Positions 1 through 7,267 of a stretch of DNA of 28,940 nucleotides are shown piece after piece. The notes under the pieces were generated by a model that had not been told where the DNA came from, searched no databases, and worked only from the letters and a program-made list of their open reading frames with translations. Source of the stretch: JBBRMQ01 sp038230775 (GTDB lineage: Bacteria; Acidobacteriota; Thermoanaerobaculia; Gp7-AA8); the NCBI GenBank assembly GCA_038230775.1, contig JBBRMQ010000023.1, positions 1 to 28,940 of the forward strand, written 5' to 3'. A program made the translations under genes and the position numbers. Each line of letters opens with the position of its first letter. Position 1 is the first letter of the stretch.

Positions 1-315
1 ATAAAACGACCCGCCCGCGATGACCACAACAGCGGCGGCTTGCGCGAGCCACTTGAGCGGCACGCGGCGGCGGAACGGAACGACGTTCGTCGCGGACAGG
101 CCCGCGGAAGCCAGGAACCGGTCGCGCGAGCGTGCCGGCGCTTCGACTTCAGGCAGTTCGGCGAGAAGACGCCAGGTCTCCCGGTAGCGGTTCCACTCCG
201 CACTGCAGGCCGCGCAATGCTCGATGTGCTCGTGTGTCTGCTCGCGCCGCACCGGGTCCAGAGACTCGGTCAGCAGGAGAGGCATGCTCTCCCTCATGAA
301 ATCGCATTCAGCCAT
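1..315 (-). CDS. Anti-sigma factor with zinc-finger (ZAS/zf-HC2) domain, partial (3' end outside window)
   Basis: Hand translation from the ATG at 315 gives an open frame of 105 codons running off the left edge. The N-terminus carries a zinc-binding anti-sigma pattern: C4, then H30-x3-C34-x2-C37 (H-I-E-H-C-A-A-C). A hydrophobic stretch begins near residue 90 (WLAQAAAVVVIAGG) and is probably the membrane-spanning segment; the sensory part lies outside the window. The start is fixed by a strong Shine-Dalgarno (AAGGAGGTGA) three bases upstream. The gene overlaps the end of the ECF sigma gene by 22 nt, so the two are co-translated. By family knowledge such proteins hold their cognate ECF sigma factor inactive at the membrane until a signal releases it. 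The signal cannot be read from this sequence. Family assignment is firm; the partner is inferred from adjacency. Confidence 0.85.
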   Translation of the reverse strand, partial: MAECDFMRESMPLLLTESLDPVRREQTHEHIEHCAACSAEWNRYRETWRLLAELPEVEAPARSRDRFLASAGLSATNVVPFRRRVPLKWLAQAAAVVVIAGGSFY

Positions 316-908
316 CGGTCACCTCCTTGCGCATCGCCGGTAAGCGCCTTCTTCAGCGTCTCCATGGCGCGGAAGACCCGGGTTTTCACCGCGCCCTCCG
401 AACAGCCGGAAATCTGCGCAATCTCTGCGTACGACAAACCTTGATATCGGGAAAGGAGAATGGCCTCGCGTTGCTCCGGCGTGAGAACGCCGAGCGCACG
501 CTGGACCCGCTCCTCGTTCTGCCGCCGTTCGAGATTCCGATCGGGCGCCAGCTCCGCGGGCGCCGGAATGGACATCAGAACCTCTTCCGCTTCCTTCGCC
601 TTGTTATCCGACTTCCTCAAGTAATCGCGGCACCAATTGGCCGTGATGGAAAAGAGCCACGTCGACAGTTTTGCGTCACCATGAAACTGGCTGGCGTGTT
701 TGAGCATCTTGACAAAGACTTCCTGCACCGCATCCTCGGCCGCCTCGGCGTTTCTCAGGAAGCGGTAGGCAAAGTTGTAGATCCGGCTGCTGTAGCGATC
801 GTAAATCTCACCAGCGGGAGAGAAGTCGCCCGCCTGAACGATGCGCATCAGCTCCTGATCGCTCAGGTGCTTCATCTCTCCCCTATCTGTTGGCTTCGAC
901 GTGGACAT
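294..908 (-). CDS. RNA polymerase ECF-type sigma-70 factor
   Basis: The 204-residue protein has the two-domain ECF layout. Region 2 lies at about residues 25-95 (EIYDRYSSRIYNFAYRFL, then EDAVQEVFVKML and the -10 reading STWLFSITANWCRDYLRK). Region 4 lies at about 135-190 (LTPEQREAILLSRYQGLSYAEIA and a helix-turn-helix SEGAVKTRVFRAMETL). There is no sigma 1.1 or region 3, as usual for group 4 sigma factors. The first ATG (908) has no Shine-Dalgarno, but a TAACCT box at 916-921 would start transcription about one base before it, which argues for a leaderless start. An alternative ATG at 875 follows a GGGGAGAG, but the spacing is very short. The overlapping anti-sigma gene immediately downstream is the expected partner. 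Which ECF subgroup it belongs to and which stress it answers are not determinable here. Confidence 0.93.
   Translation of the reverse strand: MSTSKPTDRGEMKHLSDQELMRIVQAGDFSPAGEIYDRYSSRIYNFAYRFLRNAEAAEDAVQEVFVKMLKHASQFHGDAKLSTWLFSITANWCRDYLRKSDNKAKEAEEVLMSIPAPAELAPDRNLERRQNEERVQRALGVLTPEQREAILLSRYQGLSYAEIAQISGCSEGAVKTRVFRAMETLKKALTGDAQGGDRWLNAIS
319..328 (-). promoter_or_regulatory. Strong ribosome binding site of the anti-sigma gene
   Basis: The minus strand reads AAGGAGGTGA three bases before the anti-sigma ATG. It is one of the few near-perfect Shine-Dalgarno sites in the window, and it lies inside the 3' coding end of the sigma gene. It fixes the anti-sigma start. Confidence 0.8.
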
Positions 909-915
909 CGCTGAA

Positions 916-921
916 AGGTTA
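916..921 (-). promoter_or_regulatory. Putative -10 box (TAACCT) of the sigma gene, leaderless arrangement
   Basis: TAACCT lies seven bases upstream of the sigma ATG on the minus strand. With standard -10 spacing, transcription would begin at about 909, one base before the start codon. No recognisable -35 or Shine-Dalgarno is present. This is a pattern call that gains weight from the same arrangement at several other genes here. Confidence 0.4.
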
Positions 922-981
922 CGGACTTACGCGGTCGCAACAGGGGTGGCCTGCGGTTCATTCGACCGTTGAGGCCGCTGC

Positions 982-2214
982 TCAGGACTGAGGTCTGCGG
1001 ACTGAGGACTGAGCCACAGTCCTCAGTCCGTCCTCAGTCCTTCCTAGTTCGATCGAGGCGATCACGATGGCATATACATCCAGCAGGATCCAGAACACCT
1101 CGGTATCCCCGAAATTGAATTCGAAGAGGCCTGCCACGGCGAGCGCGACCGTCACGGCGACGCCGATCTGCGCAAAACGGCGTTGCTCCCCTCGCCAGCC
1201 CCGCGCGCATTCACGTAGGAACAGGGCCAGAAGAAGCAGGTAGGAGATCGGCGCCAGAACGCCCCTCTCGGCCCACAGTTGGACGACGTTGTTGTGGAGA
1301 TGCGGGATGCGAAAGCGCGGAGCGTCATGCCGCCGATAGAGCGGATACACCTCTTTCATGTTCGCGGGCCCGACGCCGAGGAGCGGATAGTCTTTGATGA
1401 TCTCGACGCCGGCTTCGACCATCCGGATGCGATCGAAATTCGACGCCTGCCGCGAATCGAACGTCGAAGCGAGCCGGCTGAAGAGCGGCATCGGCATGAA
1501 GGTGACGAACACGATCAGAAGCGGAACGGCGAACGTGAGCGCGCGCGGCCGCTTCAGGATGAGTAATGTTCCCGTTGCCACCAGCCATCCGAGCCATACG
1601 CTTCGGGTGAACGTCAGCAGGAGCGCGAGCGACGTGAGTGCCGTCCCCGACATGAGCCACGGGTTTCGCAAATCGTGGAGCCACAGCACGAGGAAGATGA
1701 GCCCGATCGGCAGCAGAAGTCCGGAAAGCGTCATGACGTGGGCGGCGGGCCCCGTGATGCGATGCTCGAGATCGCGCTCGCCCAGAACGAAGTATTGAAT
1801 CAACCCGAAGAGCGACGCGAAGGCGCCGAATGCAAGCAGGACGCGGAGCGCGACCTCACGACTCCGCGGCACTTCCCGGAAAAGGATCAAGGCCATCGGA
1901 AAGAGAAGCATCTTTCCCCAGAGGGCGCTCTCGCCGATCGCGTGAGTGGCATGCTCCGCCGCGAGCGCCGACATCGTGGAAACGAGTCCGAAGATGAACA
2001 GCGGAAAGTACAGAATGTGAAACGACGGGCGCAGTTCGCGTCGCCACAACGCGACACCCGCCGCCACCATCGCGAAAAACGCGCCCAGCTCAGACGATGC
2101 GATCCATCCGGAACAGAAGAGGTGATAGGCGTACCAGAGCAGCGTGAGGAGAACGGCGAGGGGTGTCTCGGGCGGAAGCGTGAAGAACCGAGCGAGCCAG
2201 CGCCTCGCTGTCAC
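982..2214 (-). CDS. O-antigen ligase / Wzy-like polytopic membrane protein
   Basis: A 410-residue, strongly hydrophobic protein with about ten predicted membrane helices, plus the extracytoplasmic loop typical of the O-antigen ligase/polymerase (Wzy_C) superfamily. That loop, between the later helices, contains the family-like run IIKDYPLLGVGPANM followed by HLHNNVVQLWAERG; the GVGP and H-N-N elements are hallmarks. Such proteins join or polymerise glycan chains on the periplasmic face of the inner membrane. The exact reaction cannot be told. The start chosen is GTG at 2214, which overlaps the stop of the Trm112-like gene (GTGA); the open frame continues upstream, but that part is coding in the other frame. 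The last ~19 residues (RTEDGLRTVAQSSVRRPQS) come from a palindromic repeat rather than ancestral coding sequence. The neighbouring GT4 glycosyltransferase supports a surface-glycan role. Confidence 0.82.
   Translation of the reverse strand: MTARRWLARFFTLPPETPLAVLLTLLWYAYHLFCSGWIASSELGAFFAMVAAGVALWRRELRPSFHILYFPLFIFGLVSTMSALAAEHATHAIGESALWGKMLLFPMALILFREVPRSREVALRVLLAFGAFASLFGLIQYFVLGERDLEHRITGPAAHVMTLSGLLLPIGLIFLVLWLHDLRNPWLMSGTALTSLALLLTFTRSVWLGWLVATGTLLILKRPRALTFAVPLLIVFVTFMPMPLFSRLASTFDSRQASNFDRIRMVEAGVEIIKDYPLLGVGPANMKEVYPLYRRHDAPRFRIPHLHNNVVQLWAERGVLAPISYLLLLALFLRECARGWRGEQRRFAQIGVAVTVALAVAGLFEFNFGDTEVFWILLDVYAIVIASIELGRTEDGLRTVAQSSVRRPQS
984..1047. repeat. Inverted repeat of tandem heptamers (AGGACTG family)
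   Basis: The left arm is four heptamers (AGGACTG, AGGTCTG, CGGACTG, AGGACTG at 984-1011). The right arm is their reverse complement, CAGTCCT-CAGTCCG, then a shortened unit and CAGTCCT (1017-1041). The core is a perfect 13-bp stem, 998-1010 against 1018-1030, with a 7-nt loop. The element overlaps the 3' coding end and stop codon of the O-antigen ligase-like gene, so it encodes that protein's last ~19 residues. Its architecture matches the elements at 9297 and 14519, although the heptamers are unrelated. Confidence 0.8.
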
Positions 2215-2450
2215 GCCTCTTCGAACGCTTCGTCGACCAGCATCACCGGAATGTCGCTGACGATCGGGTAGATGCGGCGGCACTTCACGCACTGCAACCC
2301 CTGCTCGACGACGGGCTCTTCACCGCGGAACTTCTCGCGATACTTGTCGCGAACGCTCTTGCGCCGCGCCTCGGCCAGCGCGACCGGCTTGACCTCTTCC
2401 TTGCAGATCGGGCAGGCCAGAATCTCGAGCAATTCGGCGTCGATTGCCAT
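2211..2450 (-). CDS. Trm112-like small zinc-binding protein
   Basis: A 79-residue protein with two CxxC knuckles (CPIC near residue 13 and CVKC near residue 54) and the sequence IYPIVSDIPVML. This matches the Trm112/YcaR family, which averages 60-80 residues. Bacterial members are small, mostly uncharacterised proteins, often beside envelope or lipid genes. The eukaryotic relative is an activating partner of methyltransferases. The stop overlaps the O-antigen ligase-like start by four bases (GTGA), so the two are translationally coupled. No Shine-Dalgarno precedes the ATG; a TACACT box nine bases upstream suggests a very short leader. The partner in this organism is unknown. Confidence 0.85.
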   Translation of the reverse strand: MAIDAELLEILACPICKEEVKPVALAEARRKSVRDKYREKFRGEEPVVEQGLQCVKCRRIYPIVSDIPVMLVDEAFEEA

Positions 2451-2459
2451 CGGGCGCGA

Positions 2460-2469
2460 AGTGTAGCAT
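2460..2469. promoter_or_regulatory. Overlapping divergent -10-like boxes between Trm112-like and GT4 genes
   Basis: Only 23 bases separate the two divergent start codons. On the minus strand, TACACT (2465 down to 2460), preceded by TG one base before, forms an extended -10 and predicts a start about three bases before the Trm112-like ATG. On the plus strand, TAGCAT (2464-2469) lies four bases before the glycosyltransferase ATG. Neither gene has a Shine-Dalgarno. The gap is too short for two conventional promoters with leaders. Confidence 0.35.
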
Positions 2470-2473
2470 CACG

Positions 2474-3535
2474 ATGTTGAAAGTCCTCCACCTTGCCGCG
2501 GGCAACCGCTGGACCGGCGCTGCAGCTCCCGCATTCGCTGAAGTGGCGGCGCTGCGCGAGGCCGGCATCGATGCGCACTACGCGTTTGTCGGCGGCTACA
2601 AGCTGGAAGCAAAACTGAAGCGCATCGATTTCGCGCATCCGATCCTCGCCAAGGCGCAGAACCCGATCTCCTTCTTCCAGACCGCGGCCTCGATCGGGCG
2701 TCTCGTGACTCACCATCATTTCGACATCATCCACGCGCACCTCACCTGGGATCACTTTCTCGCGCGCTCGGTGGCGCGCGAATACGGCCTTCATCTCGCG
2801 CGCACTTTTCACGCGCGGCGTGGGATCCGCCGTGACCCTTTTACGCGGCTACTGCTTCGGGCGTCCGATCTCGTCTGCGTCACGAACGCCGCGCTTCGCG
2901 AGGCCGGACCGATTCGAGAGTTGAAGCCGGTGTTCACGCCGCCGCCGCTCGACCTCACGCAGTTCACGCCCGAGGGCCCGGATGCGCGCTCGGCGTACAA
3001 CATCCCGGACGGCGTTCCGCTGATCACCGTGATCGGGAAAGTGTCGAAGGATCGCGGCTTCGAGCTCGCGCTCGAGACGTTCGCACTGGTGCGCAAGCAG
3101 GTGCGGGACGCGCGCTTCATGATCATCGGCCACGGAGAGCATCGCCCGGCGCTCGAATCGCTCGCGGCTTCTCTCGCCATCACCGACCGCCTCGTGTGGG
3201 CCGGCTATCACGAGGACGATCTGGCGGAGCACTATCGCGCGAGCGACATCCTGCTCTTCACGTCGAGCGGCTCGGACGAAGGACATCGCGCCGTGATGGA
3301 AGCGATGGCATGCGGCGCGATTCCGGTGGTCATTCCGCTCGACGGCATCGATGCGCTGGTCGACCCCGACCGCATCGCCACCGCGGCGAACGCGGCAGCC
3401 CTGACCGAACGCGTGCGCGAGACGCTCGCCGCAGATCCGACGGATATCCGAGCCCGTATGGTTGAGCAAGCGGATCGTTTCTCATATCGTGCAGCCGCCA
3501 CCCGCCTTCTTGATGCCTATCGGCGGATTTTGTAG
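2474..3535 (+). CDS. GT4-family glycosyltransferase
   Basis: A 353-residue GT-B fold protein. The N-terminal acceptor domain opens with LKVLHLAAGNRWTGAA and contains FDIIHAHLTWDH. The C-terminal donor-binding domain has VIGKVSKDRGFELALE, then the family's E-rich signature near residue 275 (GSDEGHRAVMEAMACGAIPVV), as in GT4 enzymes that use nucleotide-activated sugars and retain anomeric configuration. The start is taken at the ATG at 2474, not the upstream in-frame ATG at 2444, because the family's beta-1 strand begins right after it and 2444 lies inside the divergent gene. It probably adds a sugar to a lipid-linked surface glycan on the cytoplasmic face, judging from the O-antigen ligase-like neighbour. 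The sugar and acceptor are unknown. Confidence 0.87.
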   Translation: MLKVLHLAAGNRWTGAAAPAFAEVAALREAGIDAHYAFVGGYKLEAKLKRIDFAHPILAKAQNPISFFQTAASIGRLVTHHHFDIIHAHLTWDHFLARSVAREYGLHLARTFHARRGIRRDPFTRLLLRASDLVCVTNAALREAGPIRELKPVFTPPPLDLTQFTPEGPDARSAYNIPDGVPLITVIGKVSKDRGFELALETFALVRKQVRDARFMIIGHGEHRPALESLAASLAITDRLVWAGYHEDDLAEHYRASDILLFTSSGSDEGHRAVMEAMACGAIPVVIPLDGIDALVDPDRIATAANAAALTERVRETLAADPTDIRARMVEQADRFSYRAAATRLLDAYRRIL

Positions 3536-3601
3536 CCGCGGTCACATTGCCTTGTACAGGGGGCTGGAGCACAATCGAGGCGCCCATTCGCACCTCCAAA
3601 G

Positions 3602-5635
3602 ATGCCGCCATTTGACCTTTCCGTGATCGCCGGTTTCTCGGCGCAGACCGCCGCCGCGCTGGTGATGGCGATCCTTCTGCTCGGCTTTCACCGGCAGTAT
3701 CACAAGTCCTATCTGCTGCACTGGACGCTGAGCTGGTTCGCTCTCGGTGCGTACTACGCCGATGCGGCAATCGGAATGGGACTGCCGCTCCGCACGCACA
3801 TGCCCTCGGCGCATCCGATCCGCATTCTGACGGCGGCGTTCGGCGGTGCGATCGGCTACCTGCAGATCGTGTGGCTGGTGTTCGGAGTGTACGAGCTGCT
3901 GCGGCGACGACCGGTGCGCATCCGCTTTTACTGGCGCATGCTCCTGGCCGCTGGAACGTTCGGGATGCTCTCATCGCTGCTGTTCATCGGACAGGACGCG
4001 ATCTCCAGCTCGCGATACTTCGTCCGCGTCGGCCTGCGCTGCCTCATCGCTGCCATCGCCTACTTTGTCGCGAGCTACGCATTCTGGCAGGCACGGCGAA
4101 AGCGGCGCGGCGTCGGTTTCACGATGATGGCCGTGTCGTTCTTCCTGTACGCGCTCGAGCAGTTGCGACAGGTGACGATCAGCGTCGCATGGCAGTTCTT
4201 CAACAAGCCTCTTCCATCGCTGTTCACCAACTACTTCGATTTTCTGCTGCTCGCCATCCTGGGCATGTCGATGATCGCTTCGCTCCTGGAAGACGAGCGC
4301 GAAGCGTCCGAGCTGGCCAGCCTCGAGATGAGCCACATGGCATACACCGACGCGCTGACCGGGCTGCCGAACCGACCCTTGTTCATGGACCACCTCATCC
4401 TCGCCCTGGCGCAGGCCAACCGCGCCAACCAGAAGGTGGCGGTGTTCTTCCTCGACCTCGATCGGTTCAAGGACATCAACGACTCCCTCGGACACACGAC
4501 GGGCGACACGGTGTTGAAGGCGGTCGCCGAGCGGATCCGGCATTGCGTGCGCGAAGGCGACACGGTTGCGCGGTTCGGCGGCGACGAGTTCACGCTGCTC
4601 ATCCCGCAGATCGAGAACATCGACGACGCGGCGAAGATCGCGCAGAAGGTTCAGGAGACGCTCAAGATCCCCTTCGCGGTTGGCGATCGGGAGCTCTTCA
4701 TCACGACGAGCATCGGCATCAGCATCTATCCCGCAGACGGACTCGATCCCGAGACGCTGGTGCGCAATGCGGATACCGCGATGTATCGGGCCAAGGATTC
4801 GGGCCGCGACAATTACCAGCTCTACACCGCAGCAATGAACGCGCGCGCCGTCGAGCGCCTCGCTCTCGAAAACATGCTGCGGCGCGCGATCGAGAACGAT
4901 GAGCTCGTGCTGTTTTATCAACCGCTGGTCGACGCCAGGACCACGCAGGTCGTCGGCTTCGAAGCGCTCGTTCGCTGGCAGCATCCGGAGCTCGGTCTTC
5001 TTTCGCCCGCTCACTTCATCTCCGCGGCGGAGCTCTCCGGTCTGATCGTGCCCATTGGCAGCTGGGTCCTGCGCACCGCGTGCAAGCAGACGAAGCTCTG
5101 GCACAAGCGCATCGACAGCGAGCTGCGCGTCTCGGTCAACCTTTCCGCCCGCCAGTTCCAGCAAACCAACTTGCTGGAGGAAGTGGCGAACGTGCTCGCG
5201 GAGACCGGTCTTCCCGCCGAAATGCTGGAGCTCGAGATCACCGAGAGCAACGCGATGCAGAACGCGGAGAACACCATCTACACCCTTCGCGAGCTCAAAG
5301 GACTCGGCGTTCACATCGCGATGGACGACTTCGGGACGGGCTACTCCTCGCTGAATTACCTGAAGCGATTCCCGATCGACACACTGAAACTCGACCGGTC
5401 ATTCGTCAAAGACGTCACCACCGAGTCGAGCGACGCCGCGATCGTCAGCGCAGTCATCGCGATGGCGCACAGCCTGAAGCTGCACGTCGTAGCCGAAGGA
5501 GTGGAGACGGCAGAACAGCTCGAATTCCTGCGAAACCAGAACTGCGACCGCATTCAGGGCTACTACTTCAGCAAGCCGTTACCCATCGCGGAGCTCGAGG
5601 CATATCTGATCGAGCGCAAGGCAGTGACCGCTTAG
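3602..5635 (+). CDS. Membrane-anchored GGDEF-EAL cyclic-di-GMP signalling protein
   Basis: A 677-residue protein in three parts. Residues ~1-235 hold six to eight hydrophobic segments, a membrane sensor region I cannot place in a named MASE class. Residues ~245-405 are a GGDEF domain with intact FGGDEF at about 325-330; RxxD (REGD) five residues before it is the usual allosteric product-binding I-site. Residues ~425-670 are an EAL domain with the key motifs intact (FEALVRW, LEITES, DDFGTGYSSL, KLDRSF, EGVET, QGYYFSKP). Both diguanylate cyclase and phosphodiesterase activities are therefore possible, and which dominates cannot be read from sequence. The gene stands alone between a glycosyltransferase and a convergent exported protein. 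No Shine-Dalgarno is visible before the ATG. Confidence 0.95.
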   Translation: MPPFDLSVIAGFSAQTAAALVMAILLLGFHRQYHKSYLLHWTLSWFALGAYYADAAIGMGLPLRTHMPSAHPIRILTAAFGGAIGYLQIVWLVFGVYELLRRRPVRIRFYWRMLLAAGTFGMLSSLLFIGQDAISSSRYFVRVGLRCLIAAIAYFVASYAFWQARRKRRGVGFTMMAVSFFLYALEQLRQVTISVAWQFFNKPLPSLFTNYFDFLLLAILGMSMIASLLEDEREASELASLEMSHMAYTDALTGLPNRPLFMDHLILALAQANRANQKVAVFFLDLDRFKDINDSLGHTTGDTVLKAVAERIRHCVREGDTVARFGGDEFTLLIPQIENIDDAAKIAQKVQETLKIPFAVGDRELFITTSIGISIYPADGLDPETLVRNADTAMYRAKDSGRDNYQLYTAAMNARAVERLALENMLRRAIENDELVLFYQPLVDARTTQVVGFEALVRWQHPELGLLSPAHFISAAELSGLIVPIGSWVLRTACKQTKLWHKRIDSELRVSVNLSARQFQQTNLLEEVANVLAETGLPAEMLELEITESNAMQNAENTIYTLRELKGLGVHIAMDDFGTGYSSLNYLKRFPIDTLKLDRSFVKDVTTESSDAAIVSAVIAMAHSLKLHVVAEGVETAEQLEFLRNQNCDRIQGYYFSKPLPIAELEAYLIERKAVTA

Positions 5636-5685
5636 AACGAGAATCTCACCAGCGGGCGGCGGACAGCCGCGCCGCGAACGATCGG

Positions 5686-6501
5686 TCATGGCGTGACGAT
5701 CGTCACTTTTTGTGTTGTGTTGTTGGTGATGCTGACGAAGCCCCAGTATTCTTTGCGACCGTCCAGCGGGATTACCTCAACACGCAGCCGTCCGGTCGTT
5801 GGTAAATTGGGGACGCCCCACAAATACGTTTCTGAAACTGCCGCCGCGAAGCCTGCGGAGCCGCGGGAAAATGTCGGCGTGAACTCGAAGACAAGCGTGT
5901 CCGGTGCGTCGCGCAGGGGCGTCGGATCGGTCGCGTAAACGCGCACCAATACTTGGGGTAGCGTGGTCGGGTCGACGTCGTAGACGCGTAGCGTCGCCCG
6001 GAACTGAGGATCAACGGGGAGGTCCATGAGCGAGAACGGGGACTGGTAGAACTGCGTGTCGCGCACGACCGGGACGCTGACACCCCACGAGGCATTCTGT
6101 CGGGTCGTATCGCGCGTGCGCAGGGTCAGCGAGACGTCGCTGGCTTTGGATGCGTCGACGTGACCGAGGCAGCCGCCCTTATCGCACAAGACGCCTTTCT
6201 CGATGACCAACGTGGAACGGCGTGCAACGGTGTAACCGAAGCAGGCGTCAACCGGACAGTCGAAGGGCTTCGCCAGGTCGCGCACCTCAACCGACGTGTC
6301 GCTCATGTTCGCGACACTTAACTGCGTCTGCCACTGGGACTCGAACAAACCGGGGGTCGTCCCAGTATTGATTGGCAAGAGAAGCGTGGTTTGCGCCAGC
6401 GCCGCCGGCTGAATCGATGCTGTCACCGGTGCAACAGACAGGTCGTTCAGGTCACGCGCAACCGGTAAGGCGAGTCCGAGCACAAGGAGCAATGGGATCA
6501 T
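5686..6501 (-). CDS. Exported protein of unknown function
   Basis: A 271-residue protein starting at the ATG at 6501. It begins with a signal peptide-like stretch (MIPLLLVLGLALPVA), and an AAGGAAG lies about ten bases before the start. The frame is open 36 codons further upstream, but that part is charged and unlike a secretion signal. The mature part is rich in Thr, Val and Asp with short beta-strand-like runs, for example QWQTQLSVANMSD and YWGFVSITNNTT, suggesting an all-beta secreted or surface domain. Four cysteines lie in pairs (DCPVDACF and LCDKGGCL) and may form disulfides. I do not recognise a family. The 180-base leader to the next gene includes an unusually AT-rich patch at about 6635-6665 that may hold its promoter. 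It is convergent with the GGDEF-EAL gene. Confidence 0.7.
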   Translation of the reverse strand: MIPLLLVLGLALPVARDLNDLSVAPVTASIQPAALAQTTLLLPINTGTTPGLFESQWQTQLSVANMSDTSVEVRDLAKPFDCPVDACFGYTVARRSTLVIEKGVLCDKGGCLGHVDASKASDVSLTLRTRDTTRQNASWGVSVPVVRDTQFYQSPFSLMDLPVDPQFRATLRVYDVDPTTLPQVLVRVYATDPTPLRDAPDTLVFEFTPTFSRGSAGFAAAVSETYLWGVPNLPTTGRLRVEVIPLDGRKEYWGFVSITNNTTQKVTIVTP

Positions 6502-6682
6502 TCTCGTACTTCCTTGTATTTCCTGGTTGGTGGGGTCCGGCGCGTGACTTGATTGCGCGATCGTCGAGAACCTTGGATCGGTAGTGTTCGCGGCTCTTTC
6601 ATGCTCCACCCAAGTCGAGGAAAAGTCGGTGAATTCCGTAATAACTTTTCTAAAACAATAATGAATCCTACCCAGCCGAGGT

Positions 6683-7267
6683 CTAAAGAGTGCGCAACAG
6701 CGCGCGCACGGGGCTGCCGTCGGCGCCGCGGATGCGCAGCGGCGCAGCGATCAACTCGTATTCGCCTTCCGCGACATCGTCGAGGACCAACCCTTCGAGG
6801 ATTGCGATGTCGTAGTGCACGCAGGCGCGGTGCGCATCGAGCTCGCTGCGGAAGGGATCGACCGATGGAGTGTCGATGCCGATGAGAATCACGCCGTGCG
6901 AATAGAGATCCGCAATCAGAGACGTCGACACGCCGGCGAAGTCGTCGGTCCAGTTGCGCCAGTCGCGAAAACTCCGCGTGCGCAGAAGAACGCGCGGTGA
7001 CGAGATGACTTTGCCCGCGAGATGTTCGAGCGTGACGCGCTCGCCGCGCCGCGCGTGAACGTCCACCACGACGCACGGTCCGATGTAAGCCTCCAGCCGC
7101 CGCGACGCGATGTCCTCGCCGTCGTCGATGATGTGCAGCGGCGCATCGGCGTGCGCGCCCGCGTGCAGCGACATGCGCACGTCGCCCGGAGCCGTCTGCT
7201 CGAACGCGACGTCGCCGGGCCACACGCCGATCGACGCGTCGAGAACCGGGGAAATGTCGATCAGCAC
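6683..7267 (-). CDS. kynB: Kynurenine formamidase (cyclase-family metal-dependent hydrolase)
   Basis: A 194-residue protein starting LIDISPVLDASIGVWPGD, the typical opening of bacterial KynB (usual length about 200). The family metal-binding motif HxGxHxDxPxH is intact at residues 35-45 (H35, H39, D41, H45). KynB hydrolyses N-formyl-L-kynurenine to L-kynurenine and formate in tryptophan breakdown. The chosen GTG start (7267) overlaps the stop of the upstream dioxygenase-deaminase gene by seven bases, so it is the last gene of a three-gene operon. The open frame runs much further upstream only because it shadows that gene. Other cyclase-family enzymes act on different amides or esters, but the operon context favours the kynurenine role. 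Tryptophan dioxygenase and kynureninase are not in the window. Confidence 0.82.
   Translation of the reverse strand: MLIDISPVLDASIGVWPGDVAFEQTAPGDVRMSLHAGAHADAPLHIIDDGEDIASRRLEAYIGPCVVVDVHARRGERVTLEHLAGKVISSPRVLLRTRSFRDWRNWTDDFAGVSTSLIADLYSHGVILIGIDTPSVDPFRSELDAHRACVHYDIAILEGLVLDDVAEGEYELIAAPLRIRGADGSPVRALLRTL

Noticed and set aside
3971..5314. 447-codon minus-strand open frame antisense to the GGDEF-EAL gene
   Set aside because: It is an antisense shadow of a gene with fully conserved motifs. Its product is rich in Arg, Glu, Leu and His without any domain pattern.
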